From a virus: a stretch of 51,935 nt of DNA. The notes under the pieces are model-generated. The model had not been told where the DNA came from. It saw only the letters and a program-made list of their open reading frames with translations, and did not search any database. Positions 46,736 through 51,935 of the stretch are shown here, piece by piece. The DNA lies in the IMG/VR virus record IMGVR_UViG_3300024344_000021, positions 1 to 51,935 of that record, one strand, 5' to 3'. The stretch's first letter is position 1; every line of letters begins with the position of its first letter. Both the position numbers and the translations under genes were made by a program.

Positions 46736-49700
46736 TTATCCCATTGCTTGTCCGGCAGTAAAGCCGTACCAAATTGTACCACCATCATTAGTTAAAAATA
46801 CAAATACGTCAACTCCTGCATTTGATGAAGTTAATGTAGGTGCAGTTGCAGCCGGCCAATCAACTGTGTTGGGCCAAGTAATCGTTCTAGCTGAAGAATC
46901 TTGAACTATTTTTAATGTCCATATACACGCTTCAGTAGGAGGATTACTAAATGTAAAAGTAGTATTTTCAGTAAGAGTGTGTAAAAAATTTGTACCATCT
47001 CTTAAATTTACAGTAGTTGCATTAGAGGAAGAGGTTACAGTTACAGCTTCTTCATGTATACCACCTGTAAATCTTACAACATTATTAGCATCTGCTGATA
47101 CAACCTTAGAAGCTGCTGTGCTTCCTAGTGTTGCTAAATCTAAATAGTTTAGCTCTGCTGTAGTTGCTGTAACCCCATCAAGGATATTAAGTTCAGCAGC
47201 AGTTGATGTTACCCCATCTAATATATTAAGTTCTGCTGTAGTACTTGTAACACCATCAAGGATATTAAGTTCAGTAGCAGTACTTGTAACACCATCAAGA
47301 ATGTTAAGTTCAGCAGCAGTACTAGTTACATTAGTTCCTCCAATGTCTAAAGTAGTTACAGAAATTTCTCCTGCTACAGTAGCTATACCATCAGCTAATG
47401 TTATTAAATCAGTATCATCTGTGTGTCCTATAGTTGTACCATTAACAATAACATTATCAACTGTTAAAGTTGTTAAAGTTCCTAAACTAGTAATATTAGA
47501 TTGTGCTGCTCCTGTAACTGTAGCTGCTGTGCCTGATACATTACCTGTAACATCTCCTGTTAATGGCCCTGCAAAAGCATCTGCTGTGACTGTTCCATCA
47601 AAAAAAGCATCTTTAAATTCATTATCAGATTTACCAAGATCAATAATATTATCAGAACCGGGATACAATGCACCGTCTTCTAAAATTAATTGTTTTTCAT
47701 TTCCTGCATAAAAGTTAATTTTATCAGCATCTTCAAAATCTATTTTTGTTTGATCGTCTTCACCAATCTTTATATCAGTTGCAAGTAATGAAGTGATTCC
47801 TGTTTGTGCTGCGTCTACTGTAAAAGTTAAATCATACGGATCACCATCTGTACCATTATCCGTATCTGTCCAGTTTGTAGTTATTCCTGAACCAATAAAT
47901 TTTACTTCTTTAGCATTAGAAACAGTAACTTCTGTACCATCATCATCTTCAAGAACAAACTCTGTACTGTCAACCTGAGAGTCTACATAAGCTTTAATAG
48001 ATTGTTGTGTGGCTAATTTAGTTGCTGAATCAGAAGCCATGTTATCTTCATCAAGAACTGCTGAACCACTTACTCCAGTATTTAAAACAGGACTTGTTAG
48101 TGTTTTATTTGTAAGAGTATCAGTAGTTGCTTTACCTACTAAAGTGTCTGTAGATGGAGGTAGAGTTAGTGTTACGTTACCACTATAATCACTATGCGCT
48201 GCTGATTGTAGTTGTGTATAGTGAGCATTAGAAGATTCACAATAAAACTTAACATTAGATACTGAACCTGCATTTTTTAATACAATTTCTCCAGATTGAA
48301 TATCTACATTACCATCTAATCTAACTACACCTGTTCCATTTGGAGTTAAAGCAATATTACCATTTGATGTAGAAGTTAAAGCATTTCCATTAACATCTAA
48401 GTCACCACCTAGTTGTGGTGTAGAATCATCTGCTACATTTGAAATAGCTCCTGATGAAGCTAGTCCTGAAACCAATGTGCTTCTTGCAATTTTCTTTAAT
48501 CCACCACCAGAAGTATCTACTGCAAGTAATACATCATCATTAGCTACTGTAGATATTTCTGACAAATCTCCTACTGCTGTAGGATTAAAATTAGTACCGT
48601 CTGCTATTAGTAAATGTCCAGATGTATTAGTACCCATCGTAAGATCATCACCACTAATAGTAAGATCACCAGAAAGAGTAAGATTTCTTATACCTGTATA
48701 ATCTTTATTAGAATCTAATACAACTGCTTTAGAAGCTACGGCTGTTCCTACTGCGGTGCTGCCTAAGTCTAAATAATTTAATTCTCCTACAACTGCGGTA
48801 ACACCATCTAAAGTGTTAAGCTCTGCTGCTGTACTCGTTACTCCATCAAGAATATTAAGTTCTGCTGCGGTGCTTGTAACACCATCAAGTATATTAAGTT
48901 CTGCTGTGGTAGCTGTTACACCATCAAGAAGATTTAATTCTGCTGTAGTACTAGTTACACCATCTAAAATGTTTAGCTCGGCTGTGCTTGAAGTAACCCC
49001 ATCAAGTATATTTAATTCTGCTGCCGTTGAAGTAACTCCATCCATAATGTTAAGTTCTGCTGTAGTTGCAGTAACTCCATCCATTATGTTAAGTTCTGAA
49101 GCTGTAGCAGTTACTCCATCTAATATATTTATTTCTGCTGCTGTTGCACTAATAGCTGTGCCATTAAAATTTATAGCATCTAAATACGCTGTACCATCAA
49201 TATATAAATCACGCCATTCTTGACTAGAAGAACCTAAATCATAAGCACTATCTGTATTAGGAATAATATTACTGTTTACATCTGCACCAAATACAACATT
49301 GTCATCTGCTGCATCTCCTAAAGTAAGAGTACCTCCATTAAAAGTTGTAGTGCCTGTTACCGTAAGATTCCCACCAACAGATACATTACCTGTAGTTGTA
49401 ATACTATCTATATAAGCATCTTTAAAATATTTACTTGATGTTCCTAAATCTAAGTCACTATCAGCATTGGGTACTAACGCTCCATCTTGTAATACCATTT
49501 GTTTTGCAGCAGCACTAGAAACTTCTACATAGAACTCCCAAGTATTACTAGTAGTAAGAATTTTATTTAAAAAATCTTGATCACCAATAGTATGTATATT
49601 GCCGCCTTCCCCGGCAGTACCATCGTGTTGATGACCTGTAGTACTACTAGAAGCATATGAAAAAGCAGTTAGTAGTCTATTAAATTCATCATTAAATAAA

Positions 49701-49759
49701 GCGGCAGTTATAGTATCTCCATCTGCCATTGAGCTTTGTCTTACATAACTTGTACCCAT
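46736..49759 (-). CDS. tail fibre protein with 13-residue repeat arrays
   Basis: A 1007-residue fibre. The N-terminus (about 1-110) is an attachment region with QHDGTAGEGGNIHTI, then a beta-rich spacer with the VTGTTTFNG motif of trimeric fibres. A first array of 10 copies and a second of 5 copies of the 13-residue unit (AELNILDGVTSTT) follow, separated by about 470 residues of beta-helix-like sequence. The C-terminal 100 residues (NAGVDVFVFLTNDGGTIWYG at the end) are a probable receptor-facing tip. The repeats probably extend the fibre and can change in copy number. Confidence 0.88.
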   Translation of the reverse strand: MGTSYVRQSSMADGDTITAALFNDEFNRLLTAFSYASSSTTGHQHDGTAGEGGNIHTIGDQDFLNKILTTSNTWEFYVEVSSAAAKQMVLQDGALVPNADSDLDLGTSSKYFKDAYIDSITTTGNVSVGGNLTVTGTTTFNGGTLTLGDAADDNVVFGADVNSNIIPNTDSAYDLGSSSQEWRDLYIDGTAYLDAINFNGTAISATAAEINILDGVTATASELNIMDGVTATTAELNIMDGVTSTAAELNILDGVTSSTAELNILDGVTSTTAELNLLDGVTATTAELNILDGVTSTAAELNILDGVTSTAAELNTLDGVTAVVGELNYLDLGSTAVGTAVASKAVVLDSNKDYTGIRNLTLSGDLTISGDDLTMGTNTSGHLLIADGTNFNPTAVGDLSEISTVANDDVLLAVDTSGGGLKKIARSTLVSGLASSGAISNVADDSTPQLGGDLDVNGNALTSTSNGNIALTPNGTGVVRLDGNVDIQSGEIVLKNAGSVSNVKFYCESSNAHYTQLQSAAHSDYSGNVTLTLPPSTDTLVGKATTDTLTNKTLTSPVLNTGVSGSAVLDEDNMASDSATKLATQQSIKAYVDSQVDSTEFVLEDDDGTEVTVSNAKEVKFIGSGITTNWTDTDNGTDGDPYDLTFTVDAAQTGITSLLATDIKIGEDDQTKIDFEDADKINFYAGNEKQLILEDGALYPGSDNIIDLGKSDNEFKDAFFDGTVTADAFAGPLTGDVTGNVSGTAATVTGAAQSNITSLGTLTTLTVDNVIVNGTTIGHTDDTDLITLADGIATVAGEISVTTLDIGGTNVTSTAAELNILDGVTSTATELNILDGVTSTTAELNILDGVTSTAAELNILDGVTATTAELNYLDLATLGSTAASKVVSADANNVVRFTGGIHEEAVTVTSSSNATTVNLRDGTNFLHTLTENTTFTFSNPPTEACIWTLKIVQDSSARTITWPNTVDWPAATAPTLTSSNAGVDVFVFLTNDGGTIWYGFTAGQAMG
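47143..47335 (-). repeat. in-gene 39-bp tandem repeat, 5 copies
   Basis: Five tandem copies of about 39 bases, each encoding a unit of the form AELNILDGVTSTT, near the 3' end of the fibre gene. DNA copies differ mostly at silent positions. Confidence 0.8.
48769..49152 (-). repeat. in-gene 39-bp tandem repeat, 10 copies
   Basis: About ten tandem copies of the same 39-base coding unit in the N-terminal third of the fibre. There are no spacers, so this is a protein repeat and not a CRISPR array. Confidence 0.8.
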
Positions 49760-49761
49760 TA

Positions 49762-51369
49762 TTATCTCCTACCGGAAGGTCTATAGTCTACATAGAAACC
49801 ATTTATTGAATAAGGTGCATTAGTATCCTGACTAAATATTTTAAAGGCTATATTATGTCCACTTCCTTGTACTGCCTGTCTTGCCATAGGATCACTTGAA
49901 GCTCCAAATACTGCTGTATTAAAAGTTGAATCTCCAAAAACTGCCGGAGTTGGTATTGAATCTAAAGTATAGTTTAGAGGCTGTGGTCTATTAGTATCAT
50001 CAAAATCATATGTTATCTTTAATGTAGGCTGTACTGTTCCTTCAGGTGTAAAAGATATTTTTGTATAATGTAGTGTTTTTAATGTTCCTGCATCTCCAAA
50101 ATCTAAATTAGGTGTCTTATATCTTGCATCTATATTTGTTTCTGTTCCTGCTGGATTAAAAGAATTACCTGTATTATGGTTATAAACATAGCCATCTTTA
50201 TCACCATGATAAATTTGTTCTACACTATCATTATCAAAACCTGATGTAAAACCATGAGCTTGTATTCCTATTGTTTCAGACCACTCAAAACCTTGTGGTG
50301 TTATTGTTCCTATGATTCCTTTTGCTGTAGTAGTAGAGGCTGAACTTGCACTATAAAATAATCTATATTGAGACTTACTTCTTAATACTGCACTAGATAT
50401 AACTAAAGAACCTATGTTAGAAGCTAAAGAAGCTACAATAGATTGTATTTGTCTTGATACTGAACTTAACTCTACGTCACCAATACGAGCCGTACCTGCA
50501 ACTAAACGAAATCCATCAGGACTTAAAAATATAAGATCGCCACCAATTTCTTGAATACTATTACCGTCTAAACAACCTACGTTTTTAGTTATAGGTGTAA
50601 TAGCTATAGAATTTGAATCATTTATATTTACTAATTTATAAATACTGTTTTTACAAAATATAATTAAATCGCCACGGAAACTTTTTAGTCCTACTACTTG
50701 ATCATCTAATGCAATACTTCCAGAACCCGTTGAAGTAAAATCATTTATATCACTTGTGCCACTATAGAATATAGTATTAGGTGCTGTAGCTGCTCCTGCA
50801 ACTACTAAGTGTTTATCATGTATAGTACAAAACTTTGGATAGTGTGTACCGCTTACTGTAATTTCTTCATAAAAATAAGTTCTATCTGACAAGTTACCTG
50901 TGCCTGTCATTTTAAATAAAGCAGGTTTTACACCAGAACCTATATCAGTTATTACTACTTCACCATAAGTAGTATTTCCTTCAAATAATGTAAAGTTTGC
51001 ATACGATTGACTTGTTCTAGCTGCTGTGCTTCTTCCTGTAAATGTAGAGTAATTATCTCCTGACCCACTTACACTAGAACGATTTATTTGTAGCCAACTT
51101 GTACCATCTAAACTAAAATAAAGATTAGTACCTGATGCTGCAATAACACCATCGGCATAAACAAAAAGTCCTAATATTGCATTAGAACTATTAGGTCTTG
51201 CTGCACTACTACCACCATAAAGTGTATAACCATTTATTCTTCTGTAACCGCCATCAGGATCAACTTCAAAGTTTTGTAGCTCTGTAGCAAATCCCGGTTG
51301 CTGTAACATTTGAAACTGGTTAAGATTAGTGTTTAGACCGCCTTGACATGATAAACCAAATGCTTGCAT
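49762..51369 (-). CDS. tail nozzle / tail tubular protein B-like
   Basis: A 535-residue beta-rich protein that starts MQAFGLSCQGGLNTNLNQFQ. Sequence style (repeated GTNLYFSLDGT, GDLIIFCKNSIYKLV and PNTIFYSGTSDINDF blade-like segments) suggests a beta-propeller such as podovirus nozzle proteins (gp12 or gp10-like). It lies after the tail adaptor and before the fibres, the order expected in the tail module. Its N-terminal codons appear again at 1-58 because the ends overlap. Confidence 0.7.
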   Translation of the reverse strand: MQAFGLSCQGGLNTNLNQFQMLQQPGFATELQNFEVDPDGGYRRINGYTLYGGSSAARPNSSNAILGLFVYADGVIAASGTNLYFSLDGTSWLQINRSSVSGSGDNYSTFTGRSTAARTSQSYANFTLFEGNTTYGEVVITDIGSGVKPALFKMTGTGNLSDRTYFYEEITVSGTHYPKFCTIHDKHLVVAGAATAPNTIFYSGTSDINDFTSTGSGSIALDDQVVGLKSFRGDLIIFCKNSIYKLVNINDSNSIAITPITKNVGCLDGNSIQEIGGDLIFLSPDGFRLVAGTARIGDVELSSVSRQIQSIVASLASNIGSLVISSAVLRSKSQYRLFYSASSASTTTAKGIIGTITPQGFEWSETIGIQAHGFTSGFDNDSVEQIYHGDKDGYVYNHNTGNSFNPAGTETNIDARYKTPNLDFGDAGTLKTLHYTKISFTPEGTVQPTLKITYDFDDTNRPQPLNYTLDSIPTPAVFGDSTFNTAVFGASSDPMARQAVQGSGHNIAFKIFSQDTNAPYSINGFYVDYRPSGRR

Positions 51370-51935
51370 AGTTAATCAAACCTAACTCTGTCATCAGAAA
51401 TAAATGTTGGCACAGTCCCTATTAAGTTTTCCCTCATGCTTTTTAATCCTTTTCTATAATCTTCTAAGGCAAAAGCAGCCATTTGAGGGTTATCTTTAAA
51501 TTGATGTGTATAATATCTAGCTTTAGCTAATATTACTGTTTTATATAAATCAGGAAAAACTATAGCATCGCTATGTGCAGATAGTTGTGTAGGGAGATCA
51601 AAAGCAAAAAACCAAACCTTATAAACTTTATCGGGTATAGGACTTAATCCAAACTTTCTAGAATCTGGACTTCTAATAACAATATTAGGTTCTCCTCCTA
51701 CTGCTTGATCAGCATCATCAGCATTTTCTCTAGCCCTTCTAAAGTCTTTCCATTTTTCTATAGTTACAAATCTTAAATTTTTAGAAACGTAAGGAGCTGA
51801 TTCACCACTTACACTTACTGTAGTTAAATAAAAGTTATCCCAATCTATAGAGCCATAGTCATTTATTATAGATGAACTAGCTGCTTTTAACTCATACCAT
51901 CTTGTACCTGCTACAGTATCTACTGATACATTACC
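51312..51935. repeat. terminal overlap, right copy
   Basis: Matches 1-624 with 18 substitutions and no indels. Together with the left copy it shows that the window ends join into a circle of about 51.3 kb. Confidence 0.9.
51372..51935 (-). CDS. tail adaptor, second copy, N-terminus cut by window edge
   Basis: Codons for about the last 187 residues of the adaptor at 61-831, with the stop TAA at 51372. Compared with the full copy I see five amino-acid changes (for example Tyr to Phe, Ser to Ala, Leu to Ile, Gln to Glu and Gly to Ser) and about 13 silent ones, so it is an intact allele from a related genome and not a decaying duplicate. Confidence 0.85.
   Translation of the reverse strand, partial: GNVSVDTVAGTRWYELKAASSSIINDYGSIDWDNFYLTTVSVSGESAPYVSKNLRFVTIEKWKDFRRARENADDADQAVGGEPNIVIRSPDSRKFGLSPIPDKVYKVWFFAFDLPTQLSAHSDAIVFPDLYKTVILAKARYYTHQFKDNPQMAAFALEDYRKGLKSMRENLIGTVPTFISDDRVRFD

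Noticed and set aside
47301-47711. Plus-strand frame of 136 residues inside the fibre gene
   Set aside because: Shadow frame in Thr/Ala-rich coding sequence; no ribosome site and no sensible context.
48769-49152. Short regular repeats that could suggest a CRISPR array
   Set aside because: The repeats are contiguous without spacers and are in frame with the fibre protein.
48813-49223. A 136-residue open frame on the plus strand across the fibre repeats
   Set aside because: It is the antisense of the 39-bp coding repeats; the low-complexity Ser/Val/Ala product follows from the repeat and there is no ribosome site.

Overview
The window is essentially a whole genome of a lytic-type tailed dsDNA phage with a podovirus-like virion set, probably assembled from a marine metagenome. 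The DNA is AT-rich. The structural genes follow the order small terminase, large terminase, portal, scaffold, major capsid, tail proteins, ejected virion proteins, fibres. There is no integrase or repressor gene and no phage RNA polymerase. Promoters look like host sigma-70 sites (TTGACA/TATAAT). The first 624 bases recur at the end (51312-51935) with 18 substitutions by hand count and no indels, so the sequence closes into a circle of about 51.3 kb.

Layout. The minus-strand late block starts at the small terminase (about 10.75 kb) and runs leftward through the large terminase, portal, a cluster of small basic proteins, scaffold, capsid, a tiny pqqA-like gene and the tail adaptor. Through the circular join it continues from 51.4 kb down to 27.1 kb with nozzle-like protein, two fibres, holin-like protein, five large virion or ejection proteins, a peptidase-type endolysin, a secreted cytochrome c/copper monooxygenase-like protein and small membrane proteins. 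The plus-strand block runs from 11.5 to 27.1 kb: many tiny early ORFs, a tRNA-Cys, DUF932, ssDNA-binding protein, primase-helicase, family A DNA polymerase, three nucleases, DUF3310 and a class I ribonucleotide reductase. The control region at 10.75-11.53 kb holds two divergent promoter pairs, an array of AAAGACTT repeats and a hairpin.

Most notable content. (1) A 23-residue gene at 1016-1087 matches the precursor peptide of the cofactor PQQ (PqqA) in length and in the positions of the reactive Glu15 and Tyr19. (2) A 428-residue secreted protein at 28293-29579 joins a CxxCH cytochrome c domain to a peptidylglycine/dopamine-type copper monooxygenase-like domain with the expected copper ligands visible. 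Both look like auxiliary metabolic genes for periplasmic redox chemistry. (3) Two type I hammerhead ribozymes lie in tandem between early cistrons, each predicted to cut 29 bases upstream of the next start codon. (4) A tRNA-sized structured element with a perfect acceptor-like stem and 3' ACCA follows the tRNA-Cys but lacks a T arm.

The host is not identified. The gammaproteobacterial style of the PqqA peptide and the cytochrome/copper protein hint at a PQQ-making marine proteobacterium, but this is inference.
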